Source: Collinsella aerofaciens
Lineage (GTDB): Bacteria > Actinomycetota > Coriobacteriia > Coriobacteriales > Coriobacteriaceae
DNA: 21,656 bases
Reading direction: 5' to 3'
NCBI GenBank assembly: GCA_905213325.1
Contig: CAJMHW010000032.1
Coordinates: 1 to 21,656 of the forward strand
The position numbers and the translations under genes were made by a program. Positions 15,311 through 21,656 of this stretch are shown here, piece after piece (the first letter of the stretch is position 1; each line of letters opens with the position of its first letter). The notes beneath the pieces are model-generated. The model was not told where the DNA came from and ran no database searches. It saw only the letters and a list, made by a program, of their open reading frames with translations.

Positions 15311-16816
15311 TCATTTTGCCCAGGGGAAAGCCGATGCCGCGGCCATGTTCTTGCGCACGAGCTCGTCGCGCACCTGGGCCAGGCCCTGTTCCATACCCAC
15401 CACGTAGGTCTGCGGATACAGGAAGCGCTTAAAAGCCGCGTCCAGATGGTCGAGTGCCCAAGCACAGCGCTCGCGCGCATCCTCGATGCTCTCACGCGGA
15501 GCCACCGCACTGCCATCGCGCACGATCGGCACCAGCAGCTCGCGATACTCAAGCTCCGACACATCGGTTACCAGGGCAGCATCGTTCACGGCCACGAGGG
15601 TATTGCCGCGCGCGGCGCCCTCCCCCGCCAGATGGTCCTCGTCATAGATCATGTCACAGACCGGGCCGCCAAAGCCATCGTAATAGCGGCGCACACGCTG
15701 CACGCCCGGAATCGTGCGCTTGTAGGGCTGCTCGGAGAGCTTCACCACCGGCGTCCACGGGTCCGCATCGCTCGCACGACGGGCGGAAAGCTTGTACACG
15801 CCGCCCAGCGCCGGCTGATCGTAGCAGGTCGCGAGCTTGGTGCCCACGCCAAAGCTGTCGATGGGTGCGCCCTGGTCGAGCAGCGACTGAATCGTGTACT
15901 CGTCCAGGTCGTTGGACACCGAGATCCCCACATAAGGCAGGCCCTCGGCATCGAAACGACCGCGGACATACTTGGAGAGCTTGGCAAGGTCGCCCGAGTC
16001 AATGCGAATGGCCGACAGACGCTCGCCCGCCGCCTCCATCTCCTTGGCAACCGTAATGGCGTGCTCGCAGCCCTCGCGCACATCATAGGTGTCGATGAGC
16101 AGCGTGCAATTCTTGGGGCTCGACTTGGCAAAGGCGCGGAAGGCCTCGAGCTCGGAGTCAAAGCTCATCACCCAGCTGTGCGCGTGGGTGCCAAAGACGG
16201 GGATGCCGTAACGGCGCCCGGCAAGCACGTTAGACGTGGACGAGCAGCCGGCAACATAGCTCGCGCGGGCGACGGCCAGACCGCCATCGGGACCCTGGGC
16301 GCGGCGCAGGCCAAACTCGGCGACGGGACGGCCGTCCGCCGCCAACACCACACGTGCCGTCTTGGTGGCGACGAGCGTCTGGAAGCCGACGATGTTGAGC
16401 AGCGCCGTCTCGAGCAGCTGGCACTCCAGAGCCGGACCGGTGACGCGCACCATGGGCTCGCGCGGAAAAACAAGCTCGCCCTCGGGCACGGCGTCAATGT
16501 TCACGTGCGCGCGGAAGTTGCGCAGGTAGTCGAGGAATGCGGGCTTAAACATCGCACCGCCGGCGGGAGCCTGAAGCGAGGCTAGGTACTCGATATCCTC
16601 GGACGTAAAACGTAGATTCTCGACGAGCTCGGGAAGCTCGGCGGTGCCGCACATGACGGCGTACGCGCTGCCAAACGGATGGTCGCGGTAAAACGCCGTA
16701 AAACAACCTTGCTCATTGGCTTTGCCGCTCTCCCACAGGCCCTGGGCCATAGTGAGCTCGTACAGATCGGTGAGCATTGCGATGTCGGTGGGATGCGAGA
16801 TGTCGGTCAAAGCCAT
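15311..16816 (-). CDS. pncB: Nicotinate phosphoribosyltransferase
   Basis: 501 residues. It joins nicotinate and phosphoribosyl pyrophosphate in the Preiss-Handler NAD salvage route. Landmarks: MLTDLYELTMAQGLWESG at 14-31, FGLRRAQGPDGG at 168-179, GTHAHSWVMSF at 209-219 with the histidine (H211/H213 region) that is phosphorylated by ATP in this family, LLIDTYDVREG near 239, and IRIDSGDLAKLSKYVR from 270. FGVGTKL follows near 320. GAAAGGTC precedes the ATG at 16816. The gene lies downstream of a small membrane protein and upstream of proB, all on the minus strand with short gaps. Confidence 0.95.
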   Translation of the reverse strand: MALTDISHPTDIAMLTDLYELTMAQGLWESGKANEQGCFTAFYRDHPFGSAYAVMCGTAELPELVENLRFTSEDIEYLASLQAPAGGAMFKPAFLDYLRNFRAHVNIDAVPEGELVFPREPMVRVTGPALECQLLETALLNIVGFQTLVATKTARVVLAADGRPVAEFGLRRAQGPDGGLAVARASYVAGCSSTSNVLAGRRYGIPVFGTHAHSWVMSFDSELEAFRAFAKSSPKNCTLLIDTYDVREGCEHAITVAKEMEAAGERLSAIRIDSGDLAKLSKYVRGRFDAEGLPYVGISVSNDLDEYTIQSLLDQGAPIDSFGVGTKLATCYDQPALGGVYKLSARRASDADPWTPVVKLSEQPYKRTIPGVQRVRRYYDGFGGPVCDMIYDEDHLAGEGAARGNTLVAVNDAALVTDVSELEYRELLVPIVRDGSAVAPRESIEDARERCAWALDHLDAAFKRFLYPQTYVVGMEQGLAQVRDELVRKNMAAASAFPWAK

Positions 16817-16899
16817 GGGGCGACCTTTCGAATATGCTGTACAGAGGTTGAGGGTTGGGCGGGGCGGAATACGCGAGCGGGGCGCCGGGTGCGGCTCGG

Positions 16900-17319
16900 T
16901 TAGTGCAGCCCCATGCTGCCCGTGATCGTGTAGCCCATAAAGACGATAAACCCAATCAGGGCGAGCGCGATGATGAGCTTTTGAGCCGGCGGCATGCCGG
17001 GGATATCGTCCTCGTCCACAGGCTCTTTAGAGGTGACCATGCGCTGGGCAAACGTCATCTCGTCACGGCTCGGCTTGGAATCGACGGGCTTGGGACGAGC
17101 GGCTTTTTTAGGCTGAGGTTTGGGCGCGGCGGGCGCCGGCTCGGATGCGGCCTTGGTGGCGTCCTCCTCGGCCTTCGCACGCTCGGCGCGCAGGGCGGCC
17201 AGCTCCTCACGCTCGCGACGAGCCTTTTCCTGCTCCTCGCGGCGGGCCTTCTCGGCGCGGAGCTCTTCCAACTCGGCGCGCTCCTCGTCAGACAATGGTT
17301 GGGACTCAAGCTCGGCCAT
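16900..17319 (-). CDS. Small coiled-coil, tail-anchored membrane protein
   Basis: 139 residues of unknown function. Residues about 8-58 are a long charged helix (LSDEERAELEELRAEKARR, then QEKARREREELAALRAERAK) with coiled-coil character. A Pro/Lys/Ala-rich linker follows at 60-85. A single hydrophobic segment at about 112-132 (KLIIALALIGFIVFMGYTIT) places the C-terminus in or across the membrane, so the bulk is probably cytosolic. GAAAGGGC precedes the ATG at 17319. The start lies just downstream of the tRNA-Ala terminator, leaving almost no room for a separate promoter. I know no family for it. Confidence 0.75.
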   Translation of the reverse strand: MAELESQPLSDEERAELEELRAEKARREEQEKARREREELAALRAERAKAEEDATKAASEPAPAAPKPQPKKAARPKPVDSKPSRDEMTFAQRMVTSKEPVDEDDIPGMPPAQKLIIALALIGFIVFMGYTITGSMGLH

Positions 17320-17334
17320 AGTTCAGCCCTTTCT

Positions 17335-17369
17335 TTTAAAAAAAGCCGCCGACACAATGTCAGCGGCTT
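17335..17369 (-). terminator. Intrinsic terminator after tRNA-Ala
   Basis: On the minus strand, AAGCCGCTGAC-ATTGT-GTCGGCGGCTTTTTTT gives a GC-rich stem of about 10 bp with one wobble and a run of seven T. It begins about 15 bases after the tRNA 3' end. Confidence 0.9.
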
Positions 17370-17383
17370 ATCAAATCCAAGGG

Positions 17384-17456
17384 TGGAGACGAAGGGAGTC
17401 GAACCCTCGGCCTCTGCCATGCGACGGCAGCGCTCTCCCAACTGAGCTACGTCCCC
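17384..17456 (-). tRNA. tRNA-Ala, anticodon CGC
   Basis: 73 bases fold as a standard cloverleaf. The acceptor GGGGACG pairs with CGTCTCC, including G3-U70, the alanine identity pair. The D-arm is GCTC-AGTTGGGA-GAGC. The anticodon arm is CTGCC-GTCGCAT-GGCAG with CGC at 34-36, reading GCG. The T-arm has GGTTCGACTCC-type sequence, and the discriminator base is A. CCA is not encoded. It has its own consensus promoter and terminator. Confidence 0.95.
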
Positions 17457-17469
17457 AGGACAAGTTGAT

Positions 17470-17497
17470 ATTTTACCTACGGCTCGCCAACTGTCAA
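17470..17497 (-). promoter_or_regulatory. Strong promoter of tRNA-Ala
   Basis: On the minus strand, a perfect TTGACA (17492-17497) has a 16-base spacer before TAAAAT (17470-17475, 5/6). Transcription would begin near 17463, seven bases before the mature tRNA. Confidence 0.85.
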
Positions 17498-17513
17498 CGC
17501 CCATTACCCAGTC

Positions 17514-17590
17514 TTTTTGGGACGGGGCTATTTTGACTGCCTTTCGAGCAGGCAATCCTCTCGATGATTATTTAATCCCCGTCCCAGAAA
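17514..17590. repeat. Long inverted repeat with an inner hairpin, possible terminator of the radical SAM gene
   Basis: GGGACGGGG (17519-17527) and CCCCGTCCC (17577-17585) are perfect inverted arms. T5 on the outside left and A5 on the outside right extend the symmetry. The 49-base interior holds a TGCCT-TTCGAGC-AGGCA hairpin at 17538-17554. It begins 18 bases after the radical SAM stop codon. Neither strand has a T run directly after the stem, so a classic intrinsic terminator is uncertain. Confidence 0.55.
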
Positions 17591-17607
17591 AATCATCGGC
17601 AAACGCA

Positions 17608-18546
17608 TTACTTTGCGCTGGTGAGGACGCCGGTGTTATCGAAGGCCGGGGTGAAGCTCTCGTCTACCGCACCGCCCTCTTGCCAGAACATCGTTGTAAA
17701 GCCCAGGTCGTCGGCATGGTCGAGCACCTGCTCGTACTCATCGCGCGTCACGGCTCGTGCCAGGTCGCCGCCCTGCTTGCGCATGAGCGCATTGGGCGTG
17801 TACTGGTTCATGACCGAGATCGGCACATCGCCCACCGTCTGCCACACCAGGTCCAGCACGCGACACGAATCGTCCGCATGTCCCGGCAGCACCAGGTGGC
17901 GCACGATCATGCCACGCTTCATGAGCCCGTCCTCGTCCACCAGCTCTCCCCCGCGGCGCTCGATCTCGCGCGCCATCTGCGCCAGGCCCGACACGGCCAC
18001 GCGCGGGTAGTCCTTAATATGAGAAAGCGACTGCGCAAGCCCGGCATCGGCATATTTAAAGTCGGTGAGCCACACATCGACCAGGTCGCCCAGCGCCGCC
18101 ACGGCACTCGCACGCTCGTAACCACTCGTGTTGTAGACGATCGGGATGACCAGCCCGCGCGCCCGTGCCGCGGCAATCGCGGCAGGCAACAGGTGCGCAT
18201 AGTGCGTCGCCGTCACCAAATTGATGTTGTTGGCACCCTGGTCCTGCAGTTCCAGCATAATCTCGACCAGACGCTCAGACGAAATCTCAAGGCCAAAATT
18301 GCCGGTCGAGATCTCGTGGTTCTGGCAGTAGATACATTTAAGCGAGCAACCGCTAAAGAAGATCGTGCCCGAACCGGCCTCGCCCGAGATAGGCGGCTCC
18401 TCCCACATATGAAGCGCCGCGCGGGCCACCCTGAGCGTGTCGTTAGCACCGCATACGCCGCGCGCGCCCTCATCGCGCGCCGCACCGCAACGGCGCGGAC
18501 ACAAATGGCAGGCGGGCGAAAAAAGTTCGGTCAACGACGTCGGCAT
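17608..18546 (-). CDS. Radical SAM protein of the PflX type
   Basis: 312 residues. The N-terminus has a four-cysteine pattern (C13, C16, C20, C32 in CHLCPRRCG and GVCG). The radical SAM cluster motif C67-x3-C71-x2-C74 lies in FFSGCSLKCIYCQNHEIS. Both are characteristic of the PflX group of pyruvate-formate-lyase-activase homologues (COG1313-like). The protein is expected to bind a 4Fe-4S cluster and cleave S-adenosylmethionine, but the group's substrate is unknown. The ATG at 18546 is chosen, with GGAG 9 bases upstream. A TTG 15 bases earlier overlaps that ribosome site. No glycyl-radical enzyme gene lies nearby. Confidence 0.87.
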   Translation of the reverse strand: MPTSLTELFSPACHLCPRRCGAARDEGARGVCGANDTLRVARAALHMWEEPPISGEAGSGTIFFSGCSLKCIYCQNHEISTGNFGLEISSERLVEIMLELQDQGANNINLVTATHYAHLLPAAIAAARARGLVIPIVYNTSGYERASAVAALGDLVDVWLTDFKYADAGLAQSLSHIKDYPRVAVSGLAQMAREIERRGGELVDEDGLMKRGMIVRHLVLPGHADDSCRVLDLVWQTVGDVPISVMNQYTPNALMRKQGGDLARAVTRDEYEQVLDHADDLGFTTMFWQEGGAVDESFTPAFDNTGVLTSAK

Positions 18547-18630
18547 AAAAACATGCTCCAAAACAACGATTCAGCAGCTCAAACGTAAAGGGCCAGACCG
18601 CGTAGACGGCTCCGTCCCTAAGGCGCCGTA

Positions 18631-18659
18631 ATCGTCCGACACGATTTTTGTAATGTCAA
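18631..18659 (-). promoter_or_regulatory. Candidate promoter of the radical SAM gene
   Basis: On the minus strand, a perfect TTGACA (18654-18659) is followed 17 bases later by GACGAT (18631-18636), a weak -10 that keeps A at position 2 and T at position 6. The leader would be about 80 bases. Confidence 0.55.
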
Positions 18660-18677
18660 GACTGGAATCGATAAAGT
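18648..18677 (+). promoter_or_regulatory. Weak candidate promoter of the structured RNA
   Basis: TTGTAA (18648-18653), an 18-base spacer and TAAAGT (18672-18677) each match 4/6 of consensus. It overlaps the divergent candidate promoter of the radical SAM gene. Confidence 0.3.
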
Positions 18678-18678
18678 G

Positions 18679-18840
18679 CCGCTTTATGATGTAGGTATTC
18701 CGCCCCCCGCGGAGCAACTGGGTGAACCGTCGCGTTTATTTAGGGAGCCCACACAGTCGTACCTAGTACAGGTATCCTTCGTTGTTAAGGACGCTGGAAC
18801 AGTCGATGAGGGCACCCACCTGTTTTAGGTGGGTTCATTT
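18679..18840 (+). ncRNA. Candidate structured leader or small RNA with alternative helices
   Basis: No reading frame explains this stretch, but several helices can be drawn. TAGGTA (18692-18697) pairs with TACCTA (18760-18765). Inside that stem lie TCCGC/GCGGA (18699-18703/18709-18713) and ACTGGGTG/CACACAGT (18717-18724/18750-18757, one mismatch), giving a three-way junction. TCCTT/AAGGA (18775-18779/18787-18791) follows. An intrinsic terminator at 18814-18834 ends the element. TACCT can instead pair with AGGTA (18770-18774), and ACAGGT (18768-18773) can instead pair with ACCTGT (18818-18823), which would break the terminator. This is riboswitch-like logic ahead of the WecA-like gene. A free-standing small RNA is the alternative. 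The family is not identified and the 5' end is uncertain. Confidence 0.5.
18814..18840 (+). terminator. Intrinsic terminator of the structured RNA
   Basis: ACCCACCT (18814-18821) and AGGTGGGT (18827-18834) form a perfect 8-bp stem around GTTTT, followed by TCATTTT. No + strand gene ends upstream, so it must end an untranslated RNA or act as a leader attenuator. Confidence 0.8.
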
Positions 18841-18853
18841 TCGTAACGTGGGG

Positions 18854-18880
18854 GGTGGTTTTCTTTTGCCGAAAATCACC
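18854..18880 (+). other. Second hairpin downstream of the leader terminator
   Basis: GGTGGTTTTC (18854-18863) pairs with GAAAATCACC (18871-18880) with one G-U pair around TTTTGCC. It begins 20 bases after the terminator. The rest of the gap, to 19071, holds the palindrome CCATATGG near 18888 and the candidate -10 at 18995, and no convincing gene. Confidence 0.45.
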
Positions 18881-18994
18881 ATACAGTCCATATGGATCCC
18901 CGCCGGCATCCCGACAAGCCATCGACAACATCCCAATATCTGGTAAGCGCGTGATTATCGCTGCGTGCAATTACATGCACCCCCCTTGGTCGAG

Positions 18995-19000
18995 TATTAT
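18995..19000 (+). promoter_or_regulatory. Possible -10 for the WecA-like gene
   Basis: TATTAT (5/6) lies about 72 bases before the ATG at 19072. No good -35 is seen at 16-18 bases upstream. Confidence 0.3.
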
Positions 19001-19071
19001 GGTTCGGCTATGCCCTTTGCGCATGGCGTTCTTCTGACCTTTTCCTTCGACGCTTGGCGGTTTTTAGATTC

Positions 19072-20271
19072 ATGGCTTCATCCCCGAGCTACATACCGTA
19101 CCTATGCGTGGCAGCGGCGGCCTTTATCACGACCTTCCTTGCGGTGCCCCTGGTCAAGCGCCTGGCAATCAAGCTCGACGCCGTCGACTATCCTTCCAAG
19201 CGCCGCATCAACACTAAACCCATCCCGCGCATGGGCGGCACGGCGGTCTTTTTGGGCCTCGTCGTCGCCTGCATTGTGCAGATCCTAGGCACCTGGTACC
19301 TGGGCTGGCCGCCCGTTTTGGTGCCTCATCCCCTCTTGCACATCAGCTACCCCATACTGGCGCTTTCTTTTACCGTCATCTTTGCGACCGGCGCAATCGA
19401 TGACGTCTACCAGCTCAAGCCCAAGCAAAAGCTGACAGGTCAGGTCCTCGCCGCGCTCATCGCCTGCGTGGGCGGCCTGCGCATCAGCGTCATCGTCAAC
19501 CCGTTTGCCCCTGGCGAGATCATGCTTGGCTGGCTCGCCTACCCCATCACCGTGATCTACCTGGTGGCGTTCACCAACATCATCAACCTCATCGACGGCC
19601 TCGACGGCCTGGCCACGGGCATTTGCGGCATCGCATCGTTCACCATGTTCACGATGGCCATGCTTTCGGGCCGTATCGACGCCGCCGCGCTCTCCATCGC
19701 GCTCTTTGGCTCGTGCGTGGCTTTTCTGCATTACAACTTCAACCCTGCGAGCATCTTCTTGGGAGACTCGGGGTCGCTGCTGTTGGGCTTCGCTTTGGGC
19801 TCCATCTCGCTGCTCAACGTGAGCCGCACCGCCGCGCTCACCTCACTCATCATCCCGCTCATCGTGGCAGGCGTGCCCATCATCGACACGTTCAGCGCCA
19901 TCGTGCGCCGCAAGCGCGCCCACATTAGCATCGGACAGGCCGACAAGGGCCACATCCACCACCGCCTCATTCAGGAGGGTTACAACCAAAAGCAGGCCGT
20001 GCTGCTCATCTACGCCTGGTGCATCATGCTTTCGGCCGGCGCCGCCGCCATCAATCAGGTCGAGGTGCCCATGCGCGTGCTCATTTTTACCGTGCTCGCC
20101 ATTGGCTCGGCTGCCTTCGCCAAGCACCTACACCTGTTTGAACCCGTGCTACGCCACCATTACAACAAGCGCACGCACGAGGACGAGCTGGTCACCCCCG
20201 ACGACCCCGCTTTTAAGCAGGAGGAGCAGGCAGCCGAGGAGCGCAAAGAAGAGCGTCACCACAAGCTCTAG
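19072..20271 (+). CDS. WecA/TagO-type undecaprenyl-phosphate sugar-1-phosphate transferase
   Basis: 399 residues, polytopic, with about ten hydrophobic segments. It should transfer a GlcNAc- or related sugar-1-phosphate from UDP-sugar to undecaprenyl phosphate at the inner membrane face, starting a wall-polymer or surface glycan. Family motifs: KRRINTKPIPRMGG at 43-56, the D110-D111 pair in ATGAIDDVYQLKPKQKLTGQ, TNIINLIDGLDGLATG at 168-183, FLGDSGSLLLGF at 229-240, and the cytosolic HIHHRL at 294-299, which distinguishes WecA/TagO from MraY. The tail from about 360 is highly charged. The ATG at 19072 is preferred over a TTG 18 bases upstream; both have weak ribosome sites. No glycosyltransferase cluster is adjacent, so the glycan is unknown. 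Confidence 0.92.
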   Translation: MASSPSYIPYLCVAAAAFITTFLAVPLVKRLAIKLDAVDYPSKRRINTKPIPRMGGTAVFLGLVVACIVQILGTWYLGWPPVLVPHPLLHISYPILALSFTVIFATGAIDDVYQLKPKQKLTGQVLAALIACVGGLRISVIVNPFAPGEIMLGWLAYPITVIYLVAFTNIINLIDGLDGLATGICGIASFTMFTMAMLSGRIDAAALSIALFGSCVAFLHYNFNPASIFLGDSGSLLLGFALGSISLLNVSRTAALTSLIIPLIVAGVPIIDTFSAIVRRKRAHISIGQADKGHIHHRLIQEGYNQKQAVLLIYAWCIMLSAGAAAINQVEVPMRVLIFTVLAIGSAAFAKHLHLFEPVLRHHYNKRTHEDELVTPDDPAFKQEEQAAEERKEERHHKL

Positions 20272-20393
20272 GGCAAGCTGCCGAGGATGTGCTAAGGCAC
20301 CGTTGGTCAAGCGCGGCCGCGCCGCACCCATCGCACAAGCCACCCCTCTCCCGCCCCTCGCCTCCTTACGCCCCACCCCTCCAATAAACGCGT

Positions 20394-20399
20394 TATCAT
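20394..20399 (+). promoter_or_regulatory. Possible -10 for trpS
   Basis: TATCAT (5/6) lies 31 bases upstream of the trpS ATG, without a recognisable -35. The 159-base gap after the WecA-like gene has no clear terminator, only GTGC-TAAG-GCAC near 20288 without a T run, so readthrough from that gene is also possible. Confidence 0.35.
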
Positions 20400-20430
20400 C
20401 TTGACCCATGAACATACGTTAGGAGCAATC

Positions 20431-21480
20431 ATGCCAAACGAGAACAGCTACGAAGTCGCGCTGCAAAAGAGCAACGCCATTCGCGAGGGCCTGGCCAATA
20501 CGCCCGAGAAGTTCACCATGCTCACCGGTGATCGCCCCACCGGCCGTCTGCACCTGGGCCACTACTTCGGTACCCTCAAGGGCCGTGTTGAACTGCAGAA
20601 CATGGGCGCCAAGACCAACGTGCTCATCGCCGACTACCAGGTCATCACTGACCGCGACACGACCGAACACATCCAGGACAACGTGTACAACATGGTCATG
20701 GACTACCTTGCCTGCGGTATCGACCCCGACAAGACCATGATCTACGCGCACTCCGCCGTGCCCGCCGCAAACCAGCTCATGCTGCCGTTCCTGTCGCTGG
20801 TGTCCGAGGCCGAGCTGGCGCGCAACCCAACGGTAAAGGCCGAGATGGAGGCCTCGGGCCACGAGCTCACCGGTCTTCTGCTCACCTACCCGGTGCACCA
20901 GGCCTGCGACATTCTGTTCTGCAAGGGCAACGTCGTGCCCGTCGGTCGCGACCAGCTGCCGCACATCGAGCTCACCCGCACCATCGCCCGCCGCTTTAAC
21001 AACCGCTACGGCAAGGTATTTCCCGAGGTCGACGCATTGCTGTCCGAGACCCCGCTGCTTCCCGGCCTTGACGGTCGCAAGATGAGCAAGAGCTATGGCA
21101 ACGCCATCAATATCTCGATGACCGCCGAGGAGACGGCCAAACGTATCAAGAAGAGCCAGACCGACTCCGAGCGCATGATCACGTTCGATCCCGAGAACCG
21201 CCCTGGCGTGTCTGGCCTGCTTTCGACAGCCGCCATCTGCACCGGCCGTTCCGAAGTCGAGATTGCCGAGGAGATTGGCATGGGCGGCTCCGGCCAGCTC
21301 AAGAAGTACGTGACCGAGGCCGTCAACGAGTACTTCGCACCTATCCGCGAGCGTCGCCAGCGCTACGAGAACGATCTGGATTACGTGAAGGACGTGCTGC
21401 ACGAGGGCAACCGTCGCGCCAACGAGATCGCCGAGCAGACCCTGGCAGAGGTTCAGGACGCCATGGGTATGGTGTACTAG
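20431..21480 (+). CDS. trpS: Tryptophanyl-tRNA synthetase
   Basis: 349 residues, normal for bacterial TrpRS, a class I dimer that charges tRNA-Trp. TGDRPTGRLHLGHYFG holds the HIGH-equivalent HLGH at residues 41-44. GLDGRKMSKSYGNAI carries KMSKS at 217-221. YPVHQACDILFCKG near 153 and VPVGRDQLPHIELTR near 169 are the tryptophan and ATP pocket segments. The ATG at 20431 has AGGAG 6 bases upstream. An upstream TTG at 20401 keeps the frame open but has no ribosome site. A strong terminator follows at 21516. Confidence 0.96.
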   Translation: MPNENSYEVALQKSNAIREGLANTPEKFTMLTGDRPTGRLHLGHYFGTLKGRVELQNMGAKTNVLIADYQVITDRDTTEHIQDNVYNMVMDYLACGIDPDKTMIYAHSAVPAANQLMLPFLSLVSEAELARNPTVKAEMEASGHELTGLLLTYPVHQACDILFCKGNVVPVGRDQLPHIELTRTIARRFNNRYGKVFPEVDALLSETPLLPGLDGRKMSKSYGNAINISMTAEETAKRIKKSQTDSERMITFDPENRPGVSGLLSTAAICTGRSEVEIAEEIGMGGSGQLKKYVTEAVNEYFAPIRERRQRYENDLDYVKDVLHEGNRRANEIAEQTLAEVQDAMGMVY

Positions 21481-21515
21481 ACCGATCTGCTAGCTTGAGC
21501 TTTCGATTGCTATAG

Positions 21516-21544
21516 GGCGGGCGCTACGGCGTCCGCCTTTTTTT
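21516..21544 (+). terminator. Intrinsic terminator after trpS
   Basis: GGCGGGCGC (21516-21524) and GCGTCCGCC (21529-21537) pair with one G-U pair around TACG, followed by seven T, 36 bases after the trpS stop codon. Confidence 0.93.
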
Positions 21545-21656
21545 GGAGCCGGACCGCTTCGGCTCCGTCCATCACACTCTCCCGACAAACAGGAACAGGC
21601 CGGCTTATAGGACAAAATGTGTGTCCACGTTGGGGGCATCGGCGCAGGTCGATGCC
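21545..21656. other. Window end: three short hairpins, no gene seen
   Basis: GGAGCCG/CGGCTCC at 21546-21567, GGACA/TGTCC at 21610-21626 and GGCATCG/CGATGCC at 21635-21656 can form in sequence. The last one touches the window edge. No open frame with a ribosome site starts here. Confidence 0.45.

Noticed and set aside
18717..18745. GGGTGAACCG-CGCG resembling a T-box antiterminator
   Set aside because: The conserved T-box core is interrupted, the matching terminator arm is absent, and the downstream gene is not amino-acid related.
18679..18840. 6S RNA
   Set aside because: The length is about right, but no long closing stem with a single central bubble could be drawn. A covariance search would be needed to revisit this.
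1..21656. CRISPR arrays, insertion sequences, phage or defence modules
   Set aside because: No regularly spaced repeats, transposase motifs, integrase or terminal repeats were seen anywhere in the window.

Overview
The window is a GC-rich bacterial chromosome segment with dense, mostly housekeeping genes on both strands. The gene set suggests a Coriobacteriia actinobacterium, most likely a Collinsella-like gut species: a Rho factor with a very long disordered N-terminus, a CarD regulator, proA/proB, an all-GC codon style and GC-rich hairpin terminators. The genus is an inference from style, not from a database match.

Layout, left to right. 143-2359 (+): a class I aminotransferase and a ROK-family sugar kinase, each with its own terminator. 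2473-4330 (-): a two-gene unit of a membrane-anchored Ala/Asp-rich protein and a VanZ-family protein, with a near-consensus promoter at 4467-4495. 4643-7198 (-): rho. 7199-7724: a 526-base gap holding the rho promoter, an unusual inverted repeat whose two arms encode matching mini-ORFs, and the argS terminator. 7725-9578 (-): argS. 9921-11114 (+): a CarD-type regulator and an HD-domain protein, each followed by a near-identical copy of the same palindromic terminator. 11185-15230: proA (-), a proline-iminopeptidase-like hydrolase (+) and proB (-), so the two proline biosynthesis genes are split by an oppositely oriented peptidase gene. 15311-17319 (-): nicotinate phosphoribosyltransferase and a small coiled-coil tail-anchored protein. 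17384-17456 (-): tRNA-Ala(CGC) with a strong promoter. 17608-18546 (-): a PflX-type radical SAM protein. 18547-19071: a 525-base gap with a -35/-10 pair for the radical SAM gene and, on the + strand, a structured RNA ending in an intrinsic terminator. 19072-20271 (+): a WecA/TagO/MraY-type polyprenyl-phosphate sugar-1-phosphate transferase. 20431-21480 (+): trpS and its terminator.

The genes cover amino-acid supply (proA, proB, aminotransferase, peptidase), translation (argS, trpS, tRNA-Ala), transcription control (rho, CarD), NAD salvage (pncB) and envelope assembly (WecA-like, VanZ). No mobile element, phage module, CRISPR array or obvious defence cassette is visible. The most promising candidates for something undescribed are the structured RNA upstream of the WecA-like gene (about 18672-18834), where a chain of AGGT/ACCT segments can form mutually exclusive helices ending in a terminator, and the inverted mini-ORF pair at 7459-7597.
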